A stretch of DNA of 64,000 bases from Hydractinia symbiolongicarpus. Lineage: Eukaryota; Cnidaria; Hydrozoa; Anthoathecata; Hydractiniidae. Numbering within the stretch: the stretch's first letter is position 1; each line of letters opens with the position of its first letter. A model generated the notes under the pieces. That model did not search any database and was not told the DNA's origin. It saw only the letters and a list, made by a program, of their open reading frames with translations. The translations under genes and the position numbers were made by a program. Of the stretch, positions 1 through 13,000 are shown piece by piece. The stretch is from assembly GCF_029227915.1 (NCBI RefSeq), contig NC_079877.1, positions 16,416,851 to 16,480,850 of the forward strand. Direction: 5' to 3'.

Positions 1-1084
1 AAATAATAGACAGGGTATATCCCTCGATATTTGTGAGGCTAGCCATGTAAAATATGCACATCTATCTCTAGGTTCTTGTAACAGCTAGATAGAAGACTGT
101 GAATGAGACCACCTTTATTCTTGCGGTCGGATTCGCGTCATAACACTGGTTGAACCGCAAGAATAGTTCGGAGGGGTGAACTCCTTATCAGACCAGCCGT
201 TTAATCATTCAAAGATAATAGCAAATTAGGCTTAGATAGTCTAATTTAGACTGGCATTTACACACCCACCTAAACATTCTTGTACCATACCTTTCTAAAA
301 ATAGTCAAGATCTCACTAGCTAAGCCAACCCATGTCTCACTAGCTAAGCTAACCTATGTTTCACTACTGTACAACATAACACTTCTTACACATGCCTCAT
401 CCCTCATGCAACCTACCTTTCACCTCAATTGACAAGACTCTGCTAGTCAATAAAGGAAGTAACTCTAAAATCTTTCCAACCAGAACCTATCCTGCAAGTA
501 AACCCTTCTTCCAACACCCCTTCCCTACTCAACATATCACCTAAGTAACAGAGGTTCTCAAGTATCTCTAACGAGCCACTGTTGTACATCATATTAAAGC
601 TTGAAATACTTCATTGTCTATTATATCACCTTTGCAACATTTTCATCTCTACAATATGATATTTAGGCCATTCATCTATCCTACAGTCAGGGAAAACTGC
701 TACGTGTGTACTGCTAATTAGGGGAAGCTTTAAATTAAGGAGTAGGACAAGACTAATTTAGTGCAACATCACCTATTCAGAATGTATCAATTCTTTGAGA
801 ACCCAGCTCTACCTCTTAAGATCAAAACAGAACCACAAAATTGATTGATTTAACTTCAGAAATGAAGCAGGGGGTGGGTAACTCGGTAATTTCAATGACA
901 ATAAGTTGCTATAAAGGGGCTACGGAACGGCTATTGGTTTTCAGTGACTTACACCAAAGTTGAGCTGATGGTGGCAAGAAACAAAAATGGCTATTTTTCC
1001 GCCATGTATGTAATTTACAGACTCGAACATATAGATACAGGGTTCGAATTAAAAAAGTAAAGTCGGTTCACAAAAATTTCGGCA
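1..1084. other. non-coding flank, no gene seen
   Basis: No ORF with coding character is visible on either strand. The only local structure noted is a short imperfect direct repeat near 310-365 (tcactagctaagc twice). The stretch is the target-side flank of the transposon that begins at 1094. Confidence 0.5.
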
Positions 1085-1424
1085 CTTTGTAACCGCAGTG
1101 GCTATTCATACGTGACCGTACTTTAATATATTTTTTTATTCATACGTGACTCTCACCTATTTTAATTTTTTTTTCAATTCGTACGTGGCACTCACGCACT
1201 TTATTATTTTTTTATTTTTTTCTATATCTGCGATTTTCTATATCTTTTCTTCGTACATAAAATCTTTTTTTTCTCGGTTCATAAAAAAAAGATTTATTAT
1301 ACTTAACATGAAATTTCAATTTGTTATGAGGAAAGTTTTAGTAGTAGAAACCAGCCTTTTCAACTTCATTACAATTTCAATTGCAAAAAGGCGCGAATAG
1401 GACTTCTATGCTGAAGGAAGAAGA

Positions 1425-3035
1425 TGGAGGTCGGACAGAGTTTTTCGAGCTTTCGAGCAGTTAAATAAAGCAATTTGTAGTCATGAAAAAACTAATTTTA
1501 TTCAACTTCTATGTCAGGAGTTCTCTTTCTATAGAAAGTGCAGCTAAATGTGCAACGAAAAAAACTTTTCTGAGATTGATTATTGGTGTATTAATGGTGG
1601 CAAGAAATTTTTATCCACTTCAACTGGAAAACGTCCAAAACAATCGTGAGTATTAAAGAACTGAATCTATATGCGTCGTAATCAAGTTCTATGTATTTTT
1701 TAAGATGAGTATCTCGATGACAGTCGATGATTTTCGTTTCATTAATTAAAAAATATATACTTCGTTTACATAACATTTGATCTATGATTTACGCATACTT
1801 GAGCATAGATATTGTTAAAAGTTTTATGTAGAATTTAAGGCTGGTTTCTATAATGATCAAAATAAATACATTTACATATTCATCTGTTCTATAGGATCAA
1901 CGGTAGCAAATACGCCGTCGCACACAATTACGACAACAACAGCTTCTCTGGAAATTAAGAAACAAATTCCAAATGGTAATAGAAGGTACTTATCCATTTA
2001 AACAATTATTGTTACCCCTCAGTTATATTATTTGTTTTTTTATTCAGCTCCAACTATTTCAAACACCTTTTGTGAGGTGAAAGGTGTAAAAAAGACTTGT
2101 TGAATCGAAGCCATTTGAGGATAATAACGATTCGAATTTTAGCCATAAGTATAGTCTATAATTCTCTGCAATTTTCTAATTTTAGCATATTGTTATATAA
2201 AAAATATTTCTTAATTTAGGGTTCTCCCTCATCAAATTGCCACCAAAAATGTGCAAAAAAGGAAGTCTGAAAGGGCTTTATACGGCTATTGGCCCGCCCA
2301 ACAAAAAAAGAAAAGAAAAGATGGTACCATTCGTTAATTTGCTGACCAATGATAAAATTAAATGTTAGTTGTAGAAACTTAATTTAATAAGCTTTTTTGT
2401 ATACATTCTTTATTTATCATTTTATATTTCTCTATTTTTAGTAATGTTAGAATGGGTACTAAAAGAAAGGACTACAGCAGACATTTTAGTCATATTATCT
2501 GGAAAGAAAACAATTACCCAGGAAATGATGCAGACAGAATTTCATCCAAAACTGTCTGATCAAGACAACATCGACAACAACAATTAAATGTTAGTTGTAG
2601 AAACTTAATTTAATAAGCTTTTTTGTATATATTCTTTATTTATCATTTTATATTTCTCTATTTTTAGCAATGTTAGAATGGGTACTAAAAGAAAAGACTA
2701 CAGCAGACATTTTAGTCATATTATCTGGAAAGAAAACAATTACCCAGGAAATGATGCAGACAGAATTTCATCCAAAACTGTCTGATCAAGACAACATCGA
2801 TTTATCAATGATTCAACACTTGTGTGGTAAAGCTGCGTGGAAGCATGTTATAAAGAACACCAAAAATAAGAAATGATTTTGCGAAGTTTGCAACAACGAT
2901 CTTTCCGAGGAAACGTCTATGGGATGTGATGGTTGTCTGTGCTGGTGCCATCTATCTTGTATTGGCAGAACAAAAATGCCAGCAGCTAGGATCTGGTTCT
3001 GCAAACCTTGCTCCATACGAAAAAAAGATTGTTAA
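1425..3035 (+). pseudogene. transposon-borne zinc-binding (SWIM/FAR1-like) plus PHD-finger gene, disrupted
   Basis: A first exon-like stretch (about 1400-1640) encodes a segment ending CINGGKKFLSTSTGKRPKQ and is followed by a perfect gtgagt donor. This matches the N-terminal DNA-binding module found in MULE-related animal proteins (C-x2-GGK-x-STG-x-RP). It contains an in-frame TAA about 25 codons before that motif. Later exon-like pieces lie at 1895-1975, 2220-2363, 2443-2580 and 2669-3035. The last encodes a C4HC3 PHD finger (CEVC, CDGC, WCHLSC, WFCKPC) ending in TAA near 3035. A TGA sits where the family usually has the Trp just before the PHD finger. Two stop codons make it a probable pseudogene, although splicing around them cannot be excluded. 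Family recognition is from memory. Confidence 0.55.
2357..2800 (+). repeat. 226-bp tandem duplication of an intron-exon unit
   Basis: Two adjacent copies (2357-2582 and 2583 to about 2800) share an intron with its polypyrimidine tract and AG, plus the exon beginning MLEWVLKE. Only a handful of substitutions separate them. The first copy runs into a stop; the second continues to the PHD finger. It lies wholly inside the transposon at 1094-3265. Confidence 0.85.
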
Positions 3036-3274
3036 GAATGCTCTTTTGTAAATATATACATACTGTGAATTTCTCTAATTTTCTTTTAATTCCCTCAGAT
3101 TCATTTGAAATAAATAAAGTACGTGAGAGTGTCCCGTACGAATGTAAAGAAAATAATAAAGTACACAAATGTCACGTACAAATAGAAAAAAATAATAAAG
3201 TATGTGAGAGTCACGTACGAATAGAAAAAATATTAAAGTACGGTCACGTATGAATAGCCACTGCGCTTTGTAAC

Positions 3275-3976
3275 GAAGTAAACCACCATCTAGATGTTGC
3301 ATGGGAAGACCTTAGATCAATTACCATTTTTCTATTGCCATTCTTCTTTCTTAAGTTTTTAAAACGTGATCTGCAATTATTTTGTTTTGATTTAAGCACA
3401 TATGCATGGTATTAAGGCTCTTTTGTTTTACGACGACAGTTATATATGAAAAAAAAAATAGCCCAATGCCTAACGTATTAGCCGGTCCAAAGACTTTTGA
3501 CATACATATAAAGTTTTAGTCCCGCAAGGCAAAGTAAACACAAAACTTTCCTTGAACAAAGATGATTTAACAAGCAATGATACTCAAAAAAAAGAATGTG
3601 ATTATTGAGATTACTGAAAATCTCCCAGTTTTTAAACTTTGATGTCTTTAGTTTCAGTTAGCAGTCACTAAATGCTACAGGATTAACACAAGGGTGGACA
3701 GACCCAGGACAAATGTACTGTAGTTCAGGACATTTCGGTGTGTTATATGTAGAGATTTTATCTTAAGTCTGATTTTGCCCTGAAAGCGGGTTCTGGGTTA
3801 ACAAAGCATAGATAAATAAGAAAGTTTAAATTATAACTTTAAGCAATCCTATAACGGTGTAACTTAGAAACGTTATTGGCTTAAGTCTATCTCATTTCCA
3901 TTTTAGGTATTATAACATACTAACCTCCATTACTATCTTGAAATTTCATAAAATTTACATTATATATTATATAGAT
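3275..3976. other. non-coding, upstream of the S28 peptidase
   Basis: No gene is seen. An in-frame extension of the peptidase ORF upstream of 3977 has no ATG. The promoter was not resolved. Confidence 0.4.
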
Positions 3977-6900
3977 ATGGCTTTGTTAATAATAATCTTG
4001 CAATGCTTAGTGGTTGCTTGCTATTCAAGTCCTGTTGACCACCAAGACCATGTTCCATTATTTATAAATGGTAGACCAAAAGGTGGTTTGCTTGGTAAAC
4101 CAAAAGTACAAAATACTGATGCATACACAGATGCAGAATCTCAATGGTTCACACAAAAACTTAATCATTTTGATGACAGTGATTTAAGGACATGGAATCA
4201 AAAGTATTATGTCAATGCTTCTATGTGGAAAACAAATGGGCCTGTATTCATGATGATAGGAGGAGAAGGGCCGCTTAGTGCCAGATGGGTATCAGTTGGT
4301 TCAATGGTAGAATATGCAGGAAAATATGGTGCTTTAGTCTTGGCATTAGAACATAGATTTTATGGGGAAAGTCATCCATTGGGGTAAGCTTATATAATAT
4401 TTTTCTCCGTTTTAAGAAAGTAATGAGTGTACAACCCCAGAAAGAATATTTGGTAAATTGTCCGTTTTTCGGTTTTTCTCGAAATGGACAAACAAAGAGT
4501 ACTTTGCCAGTACTCTGCAGCAGGTAGGTTGCCAAAGTTCTTCTTTAGCAGGAGTTTAGGCTGGGTTTCAACTATGTCTGCAACCCACCCCACTACTCGG
4601 GAAGGTCCAAAACATGGTGTATAATCGGGGAACCCCCTTAATATTTTGTATCTTACTAATTACTATATAACTCTCCTGTGAATATTGAGAAGTTTGCAGT
4701 GTGCATTCTGTATTGTTAGTGATTGCAATCTTTGAAATTTCACCGTCTTTCAAATATGTTATGTGTTATGTTTAAGAGAAAGTATTTTCTAGCCTGTATG
4801 ATTGAGAAAATTTATTTTAAAATTAATAACTTGTTTTTAGTGATATGTCATTGGAAAGTTTAAAATATCTCAGTAGTGAGCAAGCACTGGCAGATTTGGC
4901 AACATTCCATGAAGCGATGATACCACTTTTTAGCTTGACTTCAAGTAACAGATGGATAATGTTTGGTGGCTCATATCCTGGAGCGTTATCAGCTTGGTTT
5001 AGGTACAAGTATCCCCACCTAGCTTTTGGTAAGTGAACTATTATAATCGAAATTAATGTTTACTAACATTGCATGCTATATGAAGTTGAAATGATGAACA
5101 GGTCAGATAATATAATTAAATCAGAACACACATTTTTTTATAAGAAACATATATAAGACACGCAAGGCTGATATTAACTGCTAACTTGCGAGATATTAAG
5201 AAAGTTAAAAAATAGATAAATCGACAGAATTCATCATCATCATCATCATCATCATTCTCGGCTTAACGTCCGTTTTCCATGCTAGCATGGGTTGGACGGG
5301 GTATATTAATGACCCTCTTCCAATCTGATCTAGACTGTGTTAGATCTAAACTCAACTTCCTCTCTATCAAGTCTGTCCTTATAACCTCTTGCCAAGTCTT
5401 TCTCGGTCTGCCTCTGGGCTTTGCCCCAGGAACTATCAAGTCTCTACACTTTCTTACCCAATTATCCTCCTCCATTCTTTCCAAGTGGCCCAGCCAATTG
5501 CTGTTGAAAACCATTGTAAAGATATAAAATAGGTCCCTGGTGCTATTTTGCTAAAAACTTACACTGACCCCAAAAATTGTCTTCTTATAATAAAAAATGT
5601 GTATGCAAAATTAACCAAAATGTATATATGTTTATGCGTGTTGTAATATGCAAGTGTTGGTTACTTTGAAGTTATTCATGGGAAAAACTTAATTTTTTAA
5701 TTCGAAGTGTCTAGGTATCAACAGCGAATGTAATTGAATAGTATTTAAAGTGCTACATCATCTCTGCTTTTAAGTATGCAAGTTTAAATCGCGCAAATTT
5801 TAAATTGTACAGAAACAAGTACCCCTTTTTTACCTCTTGTGAGTTATGTGCATGCACTATTGTCAGAAACTTTTTTAAATTTGTTAATTTTGTTTGCAGG
5901 ATCCATTGCAAGTAGTGCACCAATAAATGCTCAACTGGACTTTCCTCAGTATCTCGAAGTTTCCACTGCGTCATTAGGTTCGGAAAAATGTCAGTCTGAT
6001 GTAGCAAAAGCAACAGCAAAGTTAGAAAATTACACAAAAACTGAAGCAGGACTGAAGTATTTGAGTTTGCAGTTCAAGTAAGTGAGATTTTTTTTGAGTT
6101 TTCTTAAGCGTTTTTGCTAGATGTAAAATTTCTGAAAGTGTTTCTGTGTTAACTCCACAACTTAAATATGACGTGGTAATGTTATGTTGTCTAATGTTTT
6201 CTTTTAATTCAGAACCTGCAAGCCATTGACTTTAAACTCAAATGATGTACCTCAGTTTGTGCAAGGTACTGCTGGGAATTTTTTTGGTGTCATACAGTAT
6301 AACAAAGATAACAGAGAGTTTGAGGTATGTTGAGGTATAAGCATATCCTCAATATGCTTATAAGCGTTGTGTTTTTAAAAAAAATGTATATACTGTATAA
6401 TTGTGAAGAGCAAACACGAGCGAAATTGATAGTCACTGTCTTGCCATCCCCTTTCTCCTAAAGTAAATATTTCCTAAAAATGCTTCTTTTTTAAAATATA
6501 ATTTCACCCCCCCCCCCCCCCGCCACAAATGTTAAAAGATCATCTCGTGAGACAAACATTAGTCTTGTAAATATATTTCACACATTTACAATTTAGGGTG
6601 CTGTCGGCACTAACATTACTGTTGACACTTTGTGTGCGGTCATGAATAATGAAGGTATTGGAGATGAGTTACAGAGATACGCCGCTGTGAATAACATGAT
6701 GTTAAAAACGTATAGCCAGGCTTGTTTGGATTCAAGCTATGATGATTACGTTTCTGCTATGAAAAAAACAACATGGCAGTCGGCTGCTGCGGAGGGAGGT
6801 GAGTTTTTCCGCCTTTACTGTGTGCTTATCACAATTAATTTTCCACACTACATAAAAATAGGAATTGAATTTAAAAAAGTTTCTTAAGGGGCATAATTTT

Positions 6901-8438
6901 TATTAAATAATGTCAACTTTTAGCTGTGTTTTTAACGTGTCTCGTTAAAAGGTAAAGTTCTTAGTTTGAGCAATAAATGGTAAGCGAAAGGTGAAAACAC
7001 TGTGTATTTTATATTTTCATCTCATAAATTATACAGAATTTCAGAATTCCACTTTTGAAATACTTCAAGCATTTGGCATAGCACAATGCAGATGTTTTGT
7101 TTTTGTATAGGGAGACAGTGGTTGTATCAAACTTGCACTGAGTTTGGTTTCTATCAAACAACTGATTCTAAGGAGCAAGTATTTGGAACCATGTTTCCAC
7201 TAAGGTACTTGAGCGATTTAGTTTAATAATAATGCCACATGGTCTTTGTTGTTGCCATAAATTGTGAATTTTTCGCTCTTACAACTTTGTGGAAACAAAA
7301 GTCAAAAGCGGCATTTAAATAAATATTGGGCTGTTCAATAATTACGTAACGCAAGAAAGGTAATTTGAACGTGACGTAGCTATTGACATGTACAGAAGAA
7401 TGTCTCAAAATTAAAAGGTGACTTTTCAACCTTAGCTTCTCCATCAAACAATGTATGGATATCTTTGGTACACAGTTTAATGCTTCTAGCATAAACAAAG
7501 GTATCGATTGGACAAATACAAATTATGGAGGCTATTCTATGTCCGCTGAAAGGGTAAGTTTTTAGAAGTAACGATTTTCATCTTTTCCAAGTTTTTAAAA
7601 AATTCCATTAATTGAAAACGCTTGAGAAAGGTTTAATAAAAAAAAATTAAAACCTTTGTCTTGTGACAAACCCCGCATAAAACATGCAATTAATACGTTT
7701 TTGGTGCCGAAATAGTTGAATATCCTAGCCTGATCATTTTCTTAATTATTGACTGAAATTTTAATCTTGCTTTCAATGGCCATATTATTTAGATCGTTTT
7801 TCCGAACGGTTCCATTGATCCGTGGCATGCGCTCAGTTTTATTACAGATGGGAAGCTAATCAAAGCTGTTTACATCAACGGTAAGTAGATTTAGAACAAG
7901 GAAGAAAATTTTAAGATTCAAATCAAGCAATTTTTTATTTTTGTTTTCTATTTTAACTTACCGCGGTCTAACCTAGTAGGTGTCAAGAAACAAGTTTATT
8001 TCACATAAGAAAAATTGGAACAGTTTTGGTTATAAATGTGTTTAGCCATTCAGTTTGGTGTGGTAAACATTTTGCATGAATTTTTATACTTAGTAATTAT
8101 AATTATGATTGATAACACCAGTTACATGTTTTACAGCTAGTTGGTGATGTCAGAATTTCGTATAATTACCGAAACTTTAGCCCTATATCTTGAAAAACAA
8201 TAAATATTTCTTAAACAAATAAAGGGATTCATAGGCAACTTTTAAAACTCCTTCGTGTGAAATCGACTTGGATGCTTGTAGGTTTGTTTGGCCTGGTTGT
8301 CACAAATGCTTTTACCTTCTAGGAACTGCCCACTGTGCAAATATGTACCCAAGTTCAAAAACTGATTCACCTGAATTGACAGAAGCACGACTTAAAATAA
8401 AAGCTATCATTGGCGAATGGTTGGCCTCTCCTCCTTAA
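3977..8438 (+). CDS. S28 family serine carboxypeptidase (PRSS16/thymus-specific protease-like), 9 exons
   Basis: Exons: 3977-4383, 4841-5028, 5900-6077, 6213-6324, 6597-6798, 7111-7204, 7436-7553, 7793-7880 and 8323-8438. Together they give 500 residues plus TAA, with all introns GT-AG and frames consistent. The start ATG at 3977 opens a signal peptide ([19 protein letters not shown]), predicting a secreted or lysosomal/endosomal enzyme. The S28 triad is visible: Ser180 in [12 protein letters not shown], Asp442 in [10 protein letters not shown] and His466 in [10 protein letters not shown]. The conserved [12 protein letters not shown] block precedes the nucleophile. The family cleaves residues at the C-terminal side of Pro (PRCP, DPP7) or processes peptides (PRSS16). 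Length and the GGSYPG motif fit the PRSS16/K12H4.7 branch. It appears intact. Substrate is unknown. A LINE fragment sits in intron 2. Confidence 0.93.
5230..5510 (-). mobile_element. 5'-truncated LINE 3' end in intron 2 of the S28 gene
   Basis: On the minus strand this encodes the C-terminal end of a LINE ORF ([20 protein letters not shown] ... THASMENGR) followed by a (GAT)n tail at 5230-5255. It is a near copy of the last 250 bp of the LINE at 62246-63185. It is antisense to the host gene. Confidence 0.85.
6508..6522. repeat. poly-C run
   Basis: A homopolymer of about 15 C lies in intron 4 of the S28 gene. Its length is likely to be unreliable in assembly. Confidence 0.8.
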
Positions 8439-10043
8439 ATACAACCTAACGTTCATTAGTTATTATGTCATCTACAAGCACTGTGAGAGAGATTCCTTCC
8501 GTTTCATTTTTTTTTCATCGTACGAAATTGAACGAAGCAACTATTTAGCAAACAAGCAAACGTGAAAAATGTTTTTGTTTTTTGTTTTTGTTATGATGAA
8601 GACACCCGTGGGAAAAAAATCTGTCTGAACAATAATTTTTTTGCCAGATCACGCAACCCACGGGATCACGCAGGGTTAACAGGCCCCTTTACCCTGAATG
8701 AGCGTGCTCTCAAGCGCGTTCTTGCGTGACGGTAATTAATAGAGAGTTTCCTCGTAATTTGAAAAAACTTATTAATTCGAAAGAGAACGTCTTGTAGAAA
8801 CCATGTTATTCTTCTAGTGTTTCTTCATGACATAAGCAATTCAAATCCCGGCTGCCGGTGTAATTACATTTGAAAAAATTAAGACATGCTTTTCCTAGTT
8901 TGTTTGTTTGTTTGTTTATTTGTTCACTTTTTTTCTGTAGCTTGTGTTTATGTTATTAAATTTGTAAATACGATTTTTCATAGAAGTTATTTTCTTTATT
9001 GTTTTGGCAACAAACATACACTTTACATAAATCTTTTGTTGTTTTTGTTTGACGAGCCAAATCACAATTTTGTGATCGTTGTATATGCAAGAACTTCTTA
9101 GAAAGAACTTTTGTCAAGATTTTCTTTCTTTGAAAATCAATGATTCAATACGTGTTTAACATTTCTCGTAACAACAAGTTAAATTCTTTGAACTGACATC
9201 AGAGAGAAATAAAACAATCTCGATCACAAATCGCTGAGGTCGAGATAATCTGTGAAGTAAACCTCCTTCCCAGGGCTTTTTTGTTTAGCCAGCGATTAAG
9301 TTTACTTAAAAAAGAAAGATTTTATTGCACATTAACCATTTTTCGATACTTAGGAAAAGCTAAAAGGTCCTTGGAGGTTGGCCTGCCTCTGATATCACAG
9401 ATTGCTACGAATCATTATTCCGACAACAATTTAGTAGCGACGCAACTTAATCCTCTTCCAAAAACAAGTCAAAAATAAAGCGAATGACGTATCTTCAAGT
9501 TACTAGAATTTGTGCCAATTTTTTGTTATATTTTTACTACATCTTAGTATCGCACAAATTTCTTTTGTCTGGACATTGTTTTGAATGATTTTATTATCTG
9601 TTTCATTGGTTCGAAATGTAAGAAAAAATTCTTGCTTACAAAAACCTTTTTTTCAGACATACTTATCCACTAAGCAACTAAAAAAATCCTGGAATTATGT
9701 CACTGCTTCAAGAAAACTTCTCTGTGGTTTGGGTAAAAAAAATTTCTTCACAAGAGGTTGCCAACAGCATTATGACGTCATAACTGTTTGCAACCAACTG
9801 ACGTAATCTTTGTTATAACAATTCTTGGTAAAAAGTGTTTACTTTCCGCGAACAATTATTTGTGTGTTAACAAAACAGAAAATAGTTCCTATTTCGGTTC
9901 AGAAAATTTTTGAAAGTGAGTAATATAAAAGAAGAAGTTACGACGCAAGAAAAAAATAATTTAAAATTGACATCATTCCTATTTGACGTCAGATTTTACG
10001 CACATACATATAAAACGTTCTCACTCCGACATATTCATCAGTT
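8439..10043. other. intergenic region between S28 peptidase and kinase genes
   Basis: No gene is seen. It holds a short tttg microsatellite near 8899-8925. The last 300 bp carry CRE-like sites listed separately. Confidence 0.5.
9773..10014 (+). promoter_or_regulatory. CRE/ATF-like sites and TATA-like box upstream of the kinase gene
   Basis: The palindrome TGACGTCA occurs at 9773-9780 and again at 9984-9991. A half-conserved TGACGTAA lies at 9799-9806. A tataaaa sequence lies at about 10009-10015, 29 bp before the kinase ATG. Two exact 8-mers within 220 bp are unlikely in this AT-rich sequence. The TATA-like sequence is very close to the ATG, so a start site there would leave almost no 5' UTR; it may be coincidental. 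Confidence 0.5.
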
Positions 10044-13000
10044 ATGAAAGAAAGGAAGGAATTTTTACTTCAAAGGATTGGGAATTATGATTTATGTGGA
10101 AGAACTTTGGGAAAAGGAGCTTTTGCCCGAGTTGAGCTAGCCAATCATAGGCTAACAAATACAAAGGTCAGAGAATAGATATAACATATATAAAAATTTT
10201 ACATTTTATTTAAACTTCAACACTTTATAATGATCGTGAAGTAAGATTTTATCTAAAAGAAGGGTCCAGTTCTCCGTAAAATTCTAAGTTCATCCTATTT
10301 TCTCTGTTGGAAAAGACACACTTACATTACTCCAAGCCCTTTTATTTATATGTTTTCGTTGTCGCTGTTACCGGCGTTGCTGTCGTAAACTTTGTAGTAA
10401 TTTTCGTCGTAGTCGTTGTTGTTGTTATTGTTAATGTTGGTGTCGCTTGACGGTTAGTATATTACATATCCTTTGTTTAGGTTGCTTTAAAAATCATCGA
10501 CCTTGATAAAGTTAAACAATCGTATGTTCGCAAAAATATTTTGAGAGAATCCGCCATCTTAAAACACCTCCGCCATGACAACATCGTACGTTTATATGAA
10601 ACACTAGTGTACCACCAAACGTATTGCTTTGCAACGGAGTACATAGAAGGTGGAGATTTACAGACATACTTAGAGAAACATAAGTGCTTGACGGAGAAAC
10701 AAGCAAGGAAATATTTTGTGCAATTATTATCTGCGATCCAATATCTTCACTGGAAGGAAATCATGCATCGGTATGTAAACTAATACCCAGTCTCTTTCCT
10801 ATATATTTAGACAAAAGGTTCGTTTTCATTTGACTGCATTTTTTGCTATAGCGCAAAAAACACTGACTCTATTTGTTAGCGCATACGCGATTGGAAAAAG
10901 TCTCTCACTTTTCACTTTTATCTGGATAAGCAACTTCGTCCCCACTTCTTTTGTAAATATACACATACACGTAATATATAGCTACCATTTTAACCTCCCT
11001 TTGGTTTGGCTCAGTCAGTTCAGCTTCAAGCTATAATACTTAACGCTGCTTAAGCCTGTATAACGAGCCAATTTAAAGGGTGTAATTCTTAACAGTATTT
11101 TAGAATCTTAAAGATTTTAACTTAGTGTTTTTATACGAATGCTCTTTATAAAAAAGTGTATCACAAAGTGATGAAATACACAGTAAACGCAATTACAGCG
11201 GACTGTAAATGAGTTTAAAACTCTCCTCCTCCTATCTCCTATTTCTTTCTAGAGACCTTAAGATGCAAAACATCATGTTAACAGGAAATTCAAAGAAATT
11301 GAAGCTTATTGGTAAGTTGCCTTATTTTATTTTTTGCGGCTTTCAGCTTGGCACTTCTATTTTGAAAACTAGTAACATTCTTTTCATCTTTCATAGATTT
11401 TGGTTTGAGCAATTTTTTTAACAAAGAACATCTTCTAAAAACACACTGTGGTTCTGCAGAATATGCAGCTCCAGAATTGTTTGAGAAGGGAGCTACGTAT
11501 GGTGCATCTGTTGAAATATGGAGCATGTATGTTAGCTCACTGTCTTCTTCCTTTTACCTCCTTTAATAGGAAATTTTACCGTCTTTTCTCATATCAATTG
11601 CCATTAATTAGTTTTGGTTTAAATGTTTCAAATAAAAAAGATCATTTTGTCTTTCCCTACGACAAATGACGACGACAAAATTTATTACCCAGATTTTAAT
11701 TTTAGGGGTGTGATACTTTACGCTATGACAGTTGGTCGTTTACCATTTCAGTAAGTCATTCACTTCTTTTTAATTTACCTGAACTGATTTTCTTTCTACT
11801 GCCCTGTTTCACATTATTCATTGATTAACAATTGAAATCAACCTTCTTCAAGGGCTCCTTTCTCTCTTGTTTTCCTCTTGTAAGTAATAATACCGTATTT
11901 TGTTTCTTCAAAAAGGCGTCGCCCAGCTTTATTCAGTGGTCCCCCGGTAAAATAAATAATTTTGCTGGCGGGCGAACCTGTTGTCACGTGTGACCAGTCT
12001 GCTTTTTAATGCTTTTTTAAACAAACAGACAAAAGGCTTCAGAAATATGTTTCAGTGTAAACGAGCAAATGTTTTCCTCATTTTTTATCAAAACAAACCT
12101 TTGACGTTTGTAGTCACGACAAATAAAAGAGGCCATTCTTTTTAGAGCTCAACAAAACGACAAGAAAGAAAATTTCGTTGCGCAAATACGAAGAGGTTTA
12201 AACATAAATCATGAAGCATCAATTAAAAAACTCACACCAGGTAATGACATTCTCCTTCCTAGTGCTTCAGTTTAGTTTTAAATTGAAATCCCACTAGACT
12301 AGATTTGATAACATGCTTGAATGGAAGTAGCACCACAGTAGTCTTCCAGATGTAACAACCCAAAATGTTGATTTATTTTAATTCCTTGTTACATTACATT
12401 TTAGAATTAAAGGACCTATTGTCAAAAATGTTAGAACCAGATAAAGATAGGCGCATCGATCTCTCCGGTATATTAGTGCATCCTTGGGTTAGTGAAAAAG
12501 GGAAAAACCCGGTACTGCCATCTTCACCGGATATAGTGACGCATGATATGAGACAAAGCGTAAGTGGAAGCACATTTGGAGGAGGGTGAGGGAGGAGATG
12601 TATATAGTAAATAATAGAATTTTGCCAAACACAACTTCGAATATAAATGTTAAATTCTCTTTCCCAGTTAAGTAAGCTGTATTGCGGAGATTTCTGTTAT
12701 AGGTTTTTTTCCGAATAAACCAACATACAAAGGATTGTATTTGGAATAATTCTATTATTCTTTTGCATTAATGTCACAGAACAAAGCAGAACATAGCATA
12801 TACACATTGAGTTTAAAACAACCCTCACATTTCTAGGTCATTGAAAGAGTTTCTGAAATATATAGTCAGCCATTAGGTGTCACCATCGAACATTTGCGCA
12901 CCAATACTCACGACTCAATTGATGCGACGTATCAAATCTTATTGGAGAAAACAAAAAGCGCACATCGCGCTTCATCACGAGCATCTTCTGTTTCAAGTAA

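Larger units (their letters stand above)
1094..3265. mobile_element. TIR DNA transposon with 9-bp target duplication (MULE-like)
   Basis: The element is 2172 bp. It starts cgcagtggctattcatacg at 1094 and ends with the exact reverse complement at 3265. It is flanked by the 9-bp direct repeat ctttgtaac at 1085-1093 and 3266-3274. The inverted ends extend beyond 100 bp and contain several internal copies of an attc(a/g)tacgtgac(t/c)ctcac motif separated by A/T runs. A 9-bp duplication with long inverted repeats is typical of Mutator-like elements. No transposase catalytic domain is visible, so the copy is presumed non-autonomous. It carries a broken gene (1425-3035). Class assignment rests on target length and the DNA-binding domain it carries. 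Confidence 0.8.

Noticed and set aside
1146-1400. 84-aa ORF rich in Phe and Ile
   Set aside because: It lies in the T-rich subterminal repeats of the transposon end; composition alone explains it.
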